Shown in pieces: positions 11,199 through 22,198 of a stretch of DNA of 64,000 bases. Numbering within the stretch: position 1 is the stretch's first letter; every line of letters starts with the position of its first letter. The notes below the pieces were generated by a model. The model ran no database searches. It saw only the letters and a program-made list of their open reading frames with translations, and was not told where the DNA came from. Position numbers and translations under genes: made by a program. This DNA is from Ichthyophis bannanicus (Eukaryota; Chordata; Amphibia; Gymnophiona; Ichthyophiidae), in assembly GCA_033557465.1 (NCBI GenBank), contig CM066033.1:586922438-586986437 (forward strand), read 5' to 3'.

Positions 11199-11222
11199 AA
11201 TAAAAGTTTAAAAAAAAAAAAA
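11199..11222 (+). terminator. L1-1 polyadenylation signal and poly(A) tail
   Basis: AATAAA at 11199-11204 is followed by a short A run (11210-11222) that abuts the right target duplication. The final A may belong to either the tail or the duplication. Confidence 0.85.
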
Positions 11223-11237
11223 GAACTGCTTTCTGAT
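11222..11237 (+). repeat. Right 16-bp target-site duplication of L1-1
   Basis: An exact second copy of AGAACTGCTTTCTGAT, directly after the L1 poly(A). Left copy at 5759-5774. Confidence 0.92.
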
Positions 11238-12268
11238 AACCCATCCAAACTGTAAATAACATGATCTGACTGTAAATAAGTTAAGTCAATTGTAAATAGG
11301 TCATTAACCTGGGTAGCATGGACACCTGTCCTGTCCGAGCACTCCTCACCTTCCTTGACCATCCACCCCTTATTACTTCCTCTTTGTTCCCCACCCACAA
11401 ATGACAACACATGTAATTGGCATGGTCGCATGGTCACAGCTTTATTAATACAACTTTGTTTCAAAACCTGACCCGAGCCAACAATAACGCATTACAAAAC
11501 AATTCCATCTCTATCCCTTTACTGGATAATGCCCCTCCCACCAGCCATATTAATTTCAAAGTGGTGCATCGTCCTCTCTTTCACCCCCCATCCCCACCAC
11601 TGCCAACCTCGCCATATTATTAGCAAAGGCCTGCCTCTCTTCTCCCATCTCCGGGCCAAGATCCCCACTGAGATCTCCGCCACCCCCCCCCCCCCCAAAC
11701 CAAGAGCTGCGCTCCCTTAGTTCCTCACATTGGCCATTAGGCCCCGCTGTCATAGAACCTGTTGGCTCAGGACTTTGCCCCCTCTAACTGCGACAATCCC
11801 ATTGCCCACTCAACCCCTTTGTAAGGGGGCAAAGGTAGGAAGTCTGCACTCCCTGCTTGTCTGCCCACTGCCAAGACATGCACTGGGCTGGCGGACACAC
11901 GGAACCCCTCCACTCCCACCCGCCTTGACTGCGTGCCTCCCTGCTGCCAATGAAATCACCCCACGCCATAGCATAGGGCGATTTCAAATCCCACTGTCGT
12001 CCCCATCGTCTGCGAATCCTTCCTCCCCCCCTACCGTCTTTCTAACCATCCTTGCTCTCCCAGGCCTGCAAATGCCGGGGCATCCGATTACTCTTTGGCC
12101 CCGGGACCCTGGCCCTGCGGCCTGCAACATATCTTGTTAAGCCCCCTGCTTGCCAACCTCTTGATCTTAGTTCTCTGTAATCAGTTTAAGTTTACATTCC
12201 AGTGTAAACCACTTTGATTAAAGGATAAGTTGGTATAGAAGACTGGTTAAATAAATAAATAAATAAAT
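11238..12268 (+). mobile_element. L2-like LINE 3' UTR (right half) with a GC-rich segment
   Basis: The sequence interrupted by L1-1 resumes here and ends in GGTATAGAAGACTGGTTAAATAAATAAA, a typical L2-type 3' terminus with a (TAAA)n tail. The middle part, about 11390-12140, is strongly pyrimidine- and C-rich and unlike the AT-rich flanks. It holds a CTTTATTAAT motif near 11441 (an AATAAA on the minus strand) and may be a separate insertion such as a solo LTR. I could not find its boundaries. The open frames inside it look like GC-driven shadows. Confidence 0.5.
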
Positions 12269-12274
12269 GTCTAT

Positions 12275-13280
12275 TCATTTGCTAACATCAGGAAATGTCC
12301 AAATTTGATAACCCAAAAACAAATCTTCTTTAAATAGAAGAAAATGTGTCAATGCAGAGTCCTTGTCTGATTCACATATAAAAAAAATCAGTAGTGTGCC
12401 ACAGACACTTTCTTCTTCAGTTGATCTCTCCAAAAAGGTTATCAAATCTAGACTGTCCACTGAGATGGCTGAAGCCTCCCCCACTGCAGAACCTCATTCC
12501 ACCTGTTTCCTGAAGGAACAATAGTACACTTTCTGCAGAGAAGAACCACACCTTCAGATGTTTTAAGAATTTCAGTTGAAAACTTCTTAAAAAAATTCCC
12601 TCAGTGGAACTGCAGACATTTGGAGAAAGTTTAAGACCTAAGATGTTGGTGTGTTGCTTTAGTCTTCAGTGCCTCCAGTTTAAAATGCAGCTATGTACCA
12701 TTGTGCATCAAGGCTGATTTAGAAGCACTCTGAGATTTCAAAAGTCTACTTTACCTCTGCAGAGATGCCCTCCAGGCTTTTCACACATTCTTAAATCCTT
12801 CCCAGTCCAGCCTCCATCCAAGTGGCTTCAGTACTTACAATTTTTTTTCAGTGCCAGCAAAGCTGCCTAGTTGATCTTGAGTAAAATAAAAGCTGGTCTC
12901 TCAAATGTCAAGGTCCGCCTAGATAATGAGAACTCCAGCCTGGTCCAACACAGAATTCTCCTGCAGATCTCCCCTCTCACATGTTGGTCACACCAGCACA
13001 GCTAGCCTATCTCCAGTATCACCTCTGGGTAAGATTAGAGGCTCCAGTGGTGAATTCATAGTAATGGCATCCTTCGGTATTTTAGCTGTACTGCTGACAG
13101 AGCCCATAAGACAGCAAATCTCAAGTGTCCTTAACTTGAACCTACCCTTGCAACCTGGAACAACAGAGGAGAGTGGCATTTGGGGATCAGGGATACCTGC
13201 CCCAACATGAGTAGAAGCTACCTCTTCAAATCCAGCAGCAAGGAAGGCACTCTCATTCTCATTCTGACCCTGGACCACCA
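12275..13280 (-). pseudogene. ORF1-only (HAL1-like) element, decayed copy 1
   Basis: The minus-strand frame at 12275-12484 reads ITFLERSTEEESVCGTLLI, then CESDKD and IWTFPD. This aligns in order with GFLESSLDLVTARSTLLI, LESDK and VRIFPDLAR of the well preserved copy at 42528-44091. Upstream frames (12988-13278) are probably its decayed N-terminal part. Many stops and frameshifts are present, the 3' UTR is missing, and no target duplication is visible. Confidence 0.6.
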
Positions 13281-15020
13281 GAAGCTATGATATTATGGTC
13301 TAAACTAAGAAAGAGCCTCCTCTAGTCTTGCCCTATCCTTCTTTTTGACCATTACAAAAAAGATAAAAAACTGAGTTCCGAAGGAAAAGGTACCATGTAA
13401 ACAGAGCTTGGGCTAAGAGTATCAATCAATAGTGCCATCTCAAATCTCCTCATTGGCTGAGGTCAATGAAAACACTGAACCAATGTTTCTGATTTTAAAA
13501 CTTGTCCAAAATATTCACACTTTCTTCCTGCACGCCAAATTTGGCGTAGTCCTGTCCTTTTTTTTGAAGAGTTATACCTATGGACAGACAGACATTTATC
13601 CTTTTTATTCAGTTCTGTACAATTTTCTATTAATTTGAAAGCATAAAAATCTGATTTTAAATTTTGTTGTATAGGGAACTGCACCTCTATAAAATAAATC
13701 TATCAGCAAGCCTGTGTTGTTCATTTAAGAGGGTTTGATTTCTGATCCTGCAATAATAATTTGAGAATTTCCCTGGACTCATTTATCATTTAAGTATATG
13801 CATTTCATCCCAGAAAGCTCTGGATCATATATTTCAACTGCTATAAGTTGTTTGCATGACAAATAGTTCCTGAACTATTCACAGCTTAGAAACAGCTTAG
13901 TGCAATATGAGAATATCCCAAAATGAAATATTCTATTTGAGGCCCCAGTGGTTTCAAACTTGTTCCAAACTTCTGCAAAACAATGAAAAATGTCTAAAGA
14001 AAGTGTGTTATAACAATTACAGTAAGGAGAAGGGATGGTTTTATTATTTTTTGGTGCAGTTGGCATTTCGAAATTGCAGTCCAAAATTCTGTAATGGAAC
14101 TTTCATAGGTTTGATGCACTGAAAATGAAGAATACTGATGATAACACAAATGCCAGGCTGCATTATATCTACCAACACTAACAGAAACTCCCAACCCCCT
14201 TATCCTAATTACATCTACTCAAACCCTGGGAGGCAGCAATAGATATCTAACTTTAAACCCTAAGAGGCTTGAACATTCTTAAGCTGTAGATCCTACTATA
14301 TGAAGCATTAAAGGGACAAACACAATATAACACAACTTCCTTCATAGCCATGTGATATGGTTTAAACAATCAGGATGTTCTGTATCTCCATAACATTTTA
14401 TAAATCCAGCTTATCCATTCTCCATCTGCAGAATTGCACTACTGCCTTGGAATCTGCTTCTTCCTGTTCAATTGCCCTGTTTCACACTTTTCTGTTCAAA
14501 CATTCTTTTTACATTAATAAATGAGTAAAGCTTGCAGAATCAGCTAGAATGGTTCAATATCATGAACTTCTTGCACAGAAGCAAATTCAGTTTTCCTAAG
14601 ACTGCTAAGCATTGCTAGAAAACACCATCAAAAAGTGAGAAATGACAGGCTGAGAATGTTATTGTAATTAAATGCCTGTATAAGGTGGGGTGGGGGGGGC
14701 GAGGGGCTAAGACTTCTTAATAGTGAAGTAGCTGTCCCCTCGAGACTTAGCAATAGGGTCACAGAAGTGTTAGCAATGTTCAGAGACTCATAATGTAGAT
14801 CATCTGTGCTGGGGCTCTCCCTGCTAGAATAAAGTGGTGGCTAAGTGGGATAGGTGTCAGCTGGGCCCTCTCAAGTTCTAATGCCTAAAGAAGACTGCAT
14901 AAAAAAATATTACCAATTTTTAAAAATTAAATACTCAAATACAGTTTGATCGTAAAGTCTCTCCACAGAACGCATTATGCTAGGCTATAAGAAAAAAAAA
15001 TCAAGCTGTTTTAATATGGA
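13281..15020. other. No gene seen; AT-rich
   Basis: AT-rich DNA with only short frames. A G run occurs at about 14690-14700. No repeat family is recognised by eye. Confidence 0.5.
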
Positions 15021-15024
15021 ATTG

Positions 15025-15720
15025 TTATTTATTTGTCCAAAATTAACATGCACACATTTATATTAAGTGTTGGAAATGTCGTCCATTGTTTTCCAGTCAC
15101 AATGCTATTGACCTAGTCTTGATTTCGAAGACATGAACGTCTCTTGTGTAATGGTAGCAGTGTAGGCGGATACTGCTGCTTTCAGCTCTCGATGGTTTCG
15201 GGGTGGTCTTTGTACACTAATCCCTTTGCTGATCCCCAGAAGTAAAAGTCAGGTTGTGAAAGGTCGGGAGATCGTGGCAGTCAGAGACCCCTTGAAATGA
15301 CCCAATGCACAAAGACATCTTGCAGTAGCACCATGGAAGAACGAGCAGAGTAGGCAGTCGCACCATCATGCTGGAAGTAGACATTCATGATTTTATCTTC
15401 CTCAAGTTGTGCGATGGATGGGTACAATATGTCATGTTCTCAAAAAAAATAGGACCTACAATTTGTTTTCTTGAGATTGCTAACCACACATCAATTTTCT
15501 TGTTGTGCAAGGATGTTTCATGATTTGCCTGCAGGTTTTCTGTGGCCCATAAATGAGTGTTTCATGAGTTAATGTATCTGGATAAATGGAACCAAGCTTC
15601 ATCTGTGTAGAATGTTATCTTGAATGAATTCCTGATACCATTCACAATAAGCCATCCCCTTTAAATTGTCTGCAGATTTTAATTCCTGAACAACCGTCAC
15701 TTTGTATGGAAATAACTGCA
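15025..15720 (-). pseudogene. Tc1/mariner (IS630-type) transposase relic
   Basis: No long ORF remains. Translating the minus strand around 15390-15200 gives YFQHDGATAYSARSSM, then ISRG, then LPRSPDLSQPDFYFWG and GLVYKDHPETIESLKAAV, interrupted by stops. These are the DDE-domain motifs of Tc1/mariner-superfamily transposases: the HDGA Asp and the SPDL...FYFWG region with the last catalytic residue. The catalytic core is therefore recognisable but dead. The N-terminal helix-turn-helix part and the terminal inverted repeats were not identified, so the limits are approximate. Confidence 0.75.
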
Positions 15721-15746
15721 GTTTTAGTCTAACTGCTTTTTGTGTA

Positions 15747-16269
15747 GATATTACCTCCTGTGACAACTTGCAGTGAGTTCTAGCTGTTTATTTAATTATT
15801 TATTGTTTGTCTTATTGGTGTGCTGCTTCAGTTTTCTCAGCTGTATAACTTACCTTGCCTCTCTCAACTAACTGGGCTTTGTGTGGTAGCCAGGTTAACT
15901 GTTCATTTTAAATTAAATCTCTCTCCCTGCTCTCCCCCCTGAACCTGCTGTGTTTTTAAATTTTGTTTTCCTGCCCTAACCTACCTGAGTGAATCCCCCT
16001 CCCCTCCCCCCTGCTGAGGTATTGTGTAGCCTTCTTCCTGTCTCCACCACGTGTGCATAGTCTGTTTTGTTTGCTTCTCTCTGCTCTGGGAAGAGCAGTG
16101 CTCTCACAGTGCTCTGCTAGAGAGGTGGATATTACCTCCTGTGACAACTTGCAGTGAGTTCTAGCTGTTTATTTAATTATTTATTGTTTGTCTTATTGGT
16201 GTGCTGCTTCAGCTTTCTCAGCTGTATAACTTACCTTGCCTCTCTCAACTAACTGGGCTTTGTGTGGTA
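15747..16269 (+). repeat. 142-bp direct repeat, two copies 381 bp apart
   Basis: 15747-15888 and 16128-16269 are nearly identical; I see one mismatch (CAGTTTT vs CAGCTTT). Each starts GATATTACCTCCTG and ends TTTGTGTGGTA. The sequence between them is pyrimidine-rich. It could be a local segmental duplication or part of an LTR-like structure; no terminal TG/CA or target duplication is evident. Confidence 0.85.
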
Positions 16270-16576
16270 CCCCCCCTCCCCCCCTGCTGAGGGTTCAGGA
16301 CAGGGTACCTTGTAACTGCCGTCTTTAATAGGACTTATTTCTCTCCCTCCCTCCCCAGCACCCACCCACCCCTGGGGTAATTGTAGCTTTATAGGTACTG
16401 TCATGCTGCCGCCCCAGAGGCCAAGGTTGGTATGGGCAGGTCAGATGGGCATGAGAGGTTTTTTTTATATATTTTGAATTTGGTCCTTCTGTAAGAGGTC
16501 TTGGTAATGTTCCCAGGACCTACCGGGGGCCAAAGTTCAAGAGAACACACTAGCCAGAATGTAGGGAAAATAAGGC

Positions 16577-16582
16577 TTTATT
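16577..16582 (-). terminator. Possible polyadenylation signal for the 16744-17901 ORF
   Basis: AATAAA on the minus strand (TTTATT on the plus), about 160 bp past the stop of the minus-strand ORF. The distance is plausible, but the motif is common by chance. Confidence 0.35.
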
Positions 16583-16743
16583 TCCCTTTAAGCACAATGG
16601 TTCAAGTTATGGGAGACTACTTCAACAAACTGAAAGAAACCTTGCTTCAGGCAACAAAAAGAAAATATATTCACACTTGCTTTGTTTAACTGTTACTTCA
16701 CAATACTTGGCATAAACAAACTTTACAGGCATTCGCTACTGTT

Positions 16744-17901
16744 TTATGTTTCATGCACAGACTTTAGGCTACCTGCCTGACAGTAGCTACAGTCCATCGG
16801 GGTTTCAGGTGGGTCTTCGTTGAATTCCACCTGCATGGGCTGAGTATCAGACAGTTGTGAATCAGTGTCAGTAAACTCTTGAGGAGTGTACTGAGGTTTC
16901 TCATATAACACATTTACTAGCTTCCAATGTTCAGCATTCAAGTCAGGGCCGCGCCCATGTGAGTGTTTGTTATGGCAGTTACTTCCCCTTGCAGGCTGCC
17001 TTATGTTATACAGTCTTTTTACCAAGGGCTTGTGCCCTGTTTCACCAACAGTTTGATAGGGAGGATATACTCCAGTATCTTGTGTTTCCTGTCTTCTTAA
17101 CTTATTTTGCTTATCAGAATAAAAAGGTATTTTACCTTGTTTAGTTGAGCCCCACGTCCTGGTCCTGCTGTAGTTCAGCCTGTCTTGAGCAGTAGGCTTT
17201 TCCCACTCCAGCTGGCCTTCATGCAGAGTCGCCACTCTCTCACATTCACACCTTTTACCATTTGAATAAGGAATATTACCATTTGCAGCAAAGACGTCAT
17301 CCTGGCTCAGATAATGCTTACTGTGTCTTGCATTTACTGCTGCCGGTTCTTCACACCAAACTCTGGGGTTTATTTCTCCCCTTGTGCCTTTCTTTCCAGT
17401 ACCTCTTAACCAAGGACTCCTGGAACTCTGTGGCCTCGGATTCACTATGCCCTCCTGCCAGGAACTCCTTCCTCTCTGGTGCTCTGGACACTCCTTATGG
17501 TGCTCTCCTTCTTGGTTCCTTTCCAGAAGCTCTCTGTGGTGTGACTCTCCGTGGTCTGCTTTTCCTTGATAAGCCTCTTCTTGGTATGCCTCCTTTTGGT
17601 AGGCCTTCCTTGGTATGCCTCCCCTTGGTCTCTCTCTCCCTGGTCTGCTTTTAACTTGTCCTAGTTCCTCCTTTTCAAGCTCCCAGCCTTTCTTCAGGGG
17701 AACTCCCCCTTTTCTCCATTGGCTGTTAGGTTGCATTACCTCATCAGCTCTGAGGTGCAGTTCTCTGGGCCTTGGAAGGTCACTCCTGCTCCCTCTATTG
17801 GGCTCCTCATAATATTGCAGCTGATGATAAAATCTTTTTTCAGGATTTAAAACCCTTTTTTCTTCATGAATAGGCTCTGCGGTACCACAGTACCTACACA
17901 T
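16744..17901 (-). CDS. Unrecognised 385-codon ORF, charged low-complexity protein
   Basis: The longest frame here not explained by a LINE. The predicted protein is hydrophilic and rich in E, K, R, Q and H. It starts MCRYCG (one CxxC), has a repetitive stretch of KEAYQEEAYQGKAD type at about residues 100-120, and ends with QPMQVEFNEDPPETPMDCSY. No transmembrane segment, signal peptide or enzyme motif is visible. A minus-strand AATAAA follows downstream and the stretch lies beside the 142-bp direct repeats, so it might be the gag-like part of a decayed LTR element. It could also be a chance frame in purine-biased DNA or an exon. I do not assign a function. Confidence 0.3.
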   Translation of the reverse strand: MCRYCGTAEPIHEEKRVLNPEKRFYHQLQYYEEPNRGSRSDLPRPRELHLRADEVMQPNSQWRKGGVPLKKGWELEKEELGQVKSRPGRERPRGGIPRKAYQKEAYQEEAYQGKADHGESHHRELLERNQEGEHHKECPEHQRGRSSWQEGIVNPRPQSSRSPWLRGTGKKGTRGEINPRVWCEEPAAVNARHSKHYLSQDDVFAANGNIPYSNGKRCECERVATLHEGQLEWEKPTAQDRLNYSRTRTWGSTKQGKIPFYSDKQNKLRRQETQDTGVYPPYQTVGETGHKPLVKRLYNIRQPARGSNCHNKHSHGRGPDLNAEHWKLVNVLYEKPQYTPQEFTDTDSQLSDTQPMQVEFNEDPPETPMDCSYCQAGSLKSVHET

Positions 17902-18096
17902 CTTTGAGGAAAGGGGCTGCTCTCAGGTACAGCTCTTTATCCAAATCAGTCATACACTGAGGACGTGAGATTAATTAAGCTTCAGGTGAACAAGGTGTAT
18001 TGGGGGTGTTAGATACACTTTTATTAGTATAAGCATCTACACCAGTCCTTATTATATACAGAATTTGAAAGACCTAAACACAAGCTTTAAACTAAG

Positions 18097-19017
18097 ATGC
18101 AGACAAAAGTCCAGCAGCGAGATGGGGGCTTTCCGGTCTTTTGCATTGAGTGTCACATGTATGATTTTCTCCCAGTTGGTGAGAGGTCTTATGTATGCAC
18201 TAAGTGCAAGGAGCTCTTTGCTCTCAGGGAACAAGTCCGTTCTCTAGAGGCTAGAGTAGCAGAACTGGAAGACATAAGAAAGACAGAGAAGTACATGTAC
18301 GAGACCTACAGGGATATAGACCTGAAGTCTCACCTCCAGTCTGGCAGCATCCCTGTTGCCATGGAGGAGAGAGGTCACGTGACAGGAGAGCATCACCCTG
18401 GTGTGGCAGGAAGTGATCCTGTAACTAGGACCTGTCCTCCAGGTGATGTAAAACCCTCTCGCACCGAGGACGTTTCTCCAGGGCCATGTCCCCATGAGAG
18501 GAGATTCAGGACAGCTGTCATAGTTGGTGATTCAATCATTAGGAATGTAGATAGCTGGGTGGCTGGTGGACGTGAGGATCACCTGGTAACATGCCTGCCT
18601 GGTGCGAAGGTAGCGGACCTCACACACCGCCTAGATAGGATCATAGATAGTGCTGGGGAGGAGTCTGCTGTCTTGGTACATGTCGGTACCAATGACATAG
18701 GAAAATGTGGTAGGGAAGTTCTGGAGGCTAAATTTAAGCTTTTAGGTAGGAAGTTGAAATCCAGAACTTCCAGGATAGCGTTCTCCGAAATGCTTCCTGT
18801 TCCACATGCAGGACCCAAAAGACAGGCAGAGCTCTGGAGTCTCAATGCGTGGATGAGACAATGGTGCAAGGATGAGGGTTTTGGATTTGTTAGGAACTGG
18901 GGAACATTCTGGGGAAAGGAGGGGCTCTTCTGAAGGGATGGGCTTCACCTTAATCAGGATGGAACCAGACTGCTGGCATTAACCTTTAAAAAGGAGATAG
19001 AGAAGCTTTTAAACTAG
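18097..19017 (+). pseudogene. CR1 ORF1: zinc/coiled-coil plus SGNH esterase domain, one stop
   Basis: The frame opens at the ATG at 18097 and has paired cysteines CIECHMYDF...CTKCKELF (residues about 16-40), then a coiled coil (about 45-70). A GDSL/SGNH esterase-like domain follows with block I GDSIIRN (about 147-153), block III HVGTNDIG (about 193-200) and block V DGLHLNQDG. This is the known layout of CR1-clade ORF1 proteins, thought to bind the element RNA or lipids. An in-frame TGA at 18931-18933 separates the body from the last 27 codons holding block V. It sits where sister copies suggest an arginine codon, so CGA to TGA decay is likely. The natural stop is TAG at 19015. Confidence 0.88.
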
Positions 19018-19052
19018 AAAATAGGGGAAAGCCGACAGTCGCCCAGGAGCGC

Positions 19053-22021
19053 ATGGTTCGGATGAAGGTATCCTTGAAGGATACTACCAAAAGCAGTGAG
19101 GTTCCAAAAAAGAGTATAGTAGCCCAAATGCCCTTGAGTAAGGTGCAGACAGAGCGTAAAGATTCCAAATTACCCATGCCTACCAATAGCCAGATTAATA
19201 TTAATAAAATACAGTCTCTAAAATGCTTGTATGCAAATGCTAGAAATCTAAACAATAAGATGGGAGAGTTAGAATATATAGCACTAAATGAGAGGTTAGA
19301 TATGATTGCAATCTCAGAGACATGGTGGAAGGAGGATAACCAGTGGGACACTGTGATACCTGGATACAAACTATATCGTAATAATAGAACTGATCAAATT
19401 GGTGGAGGGGTTGCGCTCTATGTTAGAGAGGGCATTGAGTCAGAAAGGATTGAGGTTTTGCAGGGAACAAAATTTGCTGTAGAATCTCTATGGATTGAAA
19501 TTCCATGTATGAAGGGGAAGGTGATGGCAGTGGGAGTGTACTATCGACCGCCTGGCCAGAATGAACAAATGGATGATGAAATGCTCAAAGAAATCAAGGA
19601 AGCTAACAAAAGTCACAGCAGAGTAGTAATAATGGGTGATTTCAATTACCCTGGTATCGACTGGGTCAGTGTTATGGCAGGACAAGCTAGGGAGATAAAG
19701 TTTCTAGATGAAATAAATGACTGCTTCTTGGAGCAGCTGGTTCATGAACCGACCAGAGGGGAAGCCATACAGGACCTAGTCCTTAGTCGAACGCCAGATC
19801 TGGTGCAAGAAATAAGGGTGTTGAGACCAGTTGGCAATAGTGATCATAGCATGATCATGTTTGATTTAATTAGTGGAGGAGGGATAGTAAAGAAATCCAC
19901 AGTACTACCTTTTAACTTTCAAAAGGGAGACTATGATAAAATGAGGAATATAGTTAAGAAAAAACTAAAAGGAGCGGTTGCAAAGGTTAAAGACTTACAG
20001 CAAGCTTGGGTGTTATTTAAAAATACTATCCTCGAAGCCCAGACCAGCTGTATTCCACGCATTAAGAAAAGTGGAAGAAAGTCCAAAAAACTGCCAGCAT
20101 GGTTTAAAGGTGAGGTCAGAGAGGCTGTTGCTGCCAAAAAAGCATCCTTCAGGAAATGGAAAAAAGAGTCAAATGAAGAAAACTGGAAACAGCACAAGCA
20201 CTGGCAAGTTAAATGCAAAGCATTGATAAGGCACGCAAAGCAAGAATTTGAGAAGGAACTTGCTACAGAATCAAAAACACGAAATAAAGACTTTTTCAAG
20301 TACATTCGTAGCAAAAGGCCTGTGAGAGAGTCAGTTGGGCCATTAGATGATAGAGGGGTAAAAGGGGCAGTAAGAGGAGACAAGGCTATAGCAGAGAGAC
20401 TGAATGAATTCTTTGCTTCGGTCCTTACTGAGGAAGATGTAGGGATGTTACCCAAGACTGAAGTGGTATTTAAAGGTGATACTGCAGAGGAATTGAGAGA
20501 AATATCGCTACACCGGGAAGATATATTACAACTATTTGATAAACTGAATAGTAGCAAACCACCTGGACCGGATGGTATACATCCAAGAGTGTTGAAAGAA
20601 CTGAAATATGAGATTGCGGACCTGCTATTGGTAATCTGTGAACTTTCATTAAAATCATCTGTAATACCTGAAGACTGGAGGGTCGCCAACGTAACACCAA
20701 TCTTTAAAAAGGGTTCCAGGGGTGACCCGGGAAATTACAGACCGGTGAGTCTGACGTCAGTACCGGGGATAATGGTAGAAACCATCATAAAGAACAAAAT
20801 TACACAGCATGTAGATAGTCATGGCCTAATGGGAGACAGCCAACATGGCTTTAGACAAGGAAGATCTTGTCTTACTAATCTGATATGTTTTATTGAAGGT
20901 GTGCATAAACAGGTAGACAAAGGTGAGTCGGTTGATATAGTGTATCTGGACTTTCAGAAAGCTTTTGATAAGGTCCCTCATCAGAGACTTTTGGCAAAAC
21001 TAAAAGGTCATGGGATAGGAGGCAGTGTACTATTGTGGATCGGGAACTGGTTAAAAGATAGAAAGCAGAGGGTAGGGCTAAATAGCCAATATTCCCAATG
21101 GAAAAAGGTGAATAGTGGAGTACCCCAGGGATCTGTACTGGGTCCGCTACTTTTTGACATATTCATAAATGACCTGGAAAAGGGAATAACAAGTGAGGTT
21201 ATCAAATTTGTAGATGATGCAAAACTGTTTAAAGTTGTTAAAACCCAAGAGGACTGTGGAAAACTGCAGGAGGATCTGGATAAATTGGAAGACTGGCATC
21301 CAAATGACAGATGAAATTTAATGTGGACAAGTGCAAAGTTATGCACCTAGGAAAGAACAACCCACACTATAGTTACACAATGCAAGGTTCCACATTGGGA
21401 ACCACCACCCAGGAAAAAGATTTAGAAGTCATCGTGGATAACATGTTAAAGCCCTCTGACCAGTGTGCAGCGGCAGCCAAGAAAGCAAATAGAATGCTAG
21501 GTATCATAAAGAAAGGGATGGAAAATAAAACAAAGGATATTATAATGCCTCTGTATCGTTCCATGGTACGACCGCACCTTGAATATTGTGTGCAGTTCTG
21601 GTCACCGTATCTTAAAAAGGACATAGCATTATTAGAAAAAGTACAGAGAAGAGCCACCAAAATGGTGAAGGGGATGGAAGGCTACTCCTATGAAGAGAGG
21701 CTACAAAGGTTGGGGCTCTTCAACCTGGAAAAGAGACGGCTGAGGGGAGATATGATAGAGGTCTATAAATTAATGAATGGAGTGGAGCACGTAAACGTGG
21801 ATCAATTGTTTACGCTATCAGAATATGGAAAGACTAGGGGACATGCAATGAAGCTACAGGGTAAACTATTTAAGACAAATAAGAGAAAATATTTTTTCAC
21901 TCAACGTGTAATCAAACTCTGGAATTTGTTACCGGAGGATGTAGTAAGGGCTGTTAGTGTAGCTGGGTTTAAAAAAGGTTTGGACAAGTTCCTGGAGGAA
22001 AGGTCCATAAACCACTATTAA
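19053..22021 (+). pseudogene. CR1 ORF2: AP endonuclease + RT, one frameshift
   Basis: Two overlapping frames (19053-21314 and 21311-22021) make up one ORF2. Endonuclease: CLYANARNLNNKM, AISETWW, YRPPGQ, MGDFNYPGIDW and [35 protein letters not shown] (motif A), [14 protein letters not shown] (motif B) and FVDDAKLF (motif C). Sister copies read FADDTKLF at motif C, so two residues next to the invariant DD differ here. The CR1 C-terminal module ([18 protein letters not shown] to the end) is complete. The frameshift is at about 21294-21298, where the sister copy at 26825 has one more G (GACTGGGCATCC versus GACTGGCATCC). Confidence 0.9.
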
Positions 22022-22198
22022 AAAGGGACCCAGGATAATCAATGCTTGACCCAGTACAAGCATTGTGGAACCTGTGTCTTTTGGGGATATTGCTAGGTAC
22101 GTATGATCTAGATTGGCCACTGTTGGAAACAGGATACTGGGCTTGATGGACCTTGGTCTGACCCAGTATGGCATATCTTATGTTCTTATGTTCTTATC

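Larger units (their letters stand above)
5775..11221 (+). mobile_element. Full-length L1-clade LINE (L1-1)
   Basis: About 5.45 kb, bounded by a perfect 16-bp target duplication. Order: short GC-rich 5' UTR (5775-5907), ORF1 (5908-6756), inter-ORF spacer (6757-7189), ORF2 (7190-10982, one frameshift), 3' UTR with AATAAA and poly(A). All catalytic motifs of endonuclease and RT and the C-terminal CCHC-type cysteine cluster are present. The only visible lesion is a 10-G run in ORF2. With a perfect target duplication and an intact ORF1, this is one of the youngest insertions in the window. Its 3' UTR is short and the tail is only about 12 A. Confidence 0.93.
18060..22198 (+). mobile_element. CR1 LINE, family A, near full length (CR1-A1)
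   Basis: About 4.1 kb: ORF1 (18097-19017), ORF2 (19053-22021), a 3' UTR with the conserved TTGGCCACTGTTGGAAACAG region, and the terminal octamer repeat TTATGTTC in tandem at about 22178-22198. CR1 elements end in such short tandem repeats rather than poly(A). The 5' boundary is uncertain. Lesions are light: one stop in ORF1 and one frameshift in ORF2. Four 5'-truncated relatives lie at 26825, 46966, 49181 and 51721/54948. Confidence 0.92.

Noticed and set aside
11730..12140. 136-codon ORF in the C-rich block
   Set aside because: Pro/Leu/Thr-rich composition with no homologous pattern; frames on the opposite strand are open too.
15747..16269. CRISPR-like or satellite array
   Set aside because: Only two long units with a long spacer; not an array.
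18097..18933. Host esterase gene
   Set aside because: The SGNH motifs are real, but the ORF is followed at once by CR1 ORF2 and ends in a CR1 3' terminus, so it is CR1 ORF1.
19931..20689. 252-codon ORF on the minus strand
   Set aside because: Antisense shadow of CR1 ORF2, Ser/Leu/Phe-rich without any domain.
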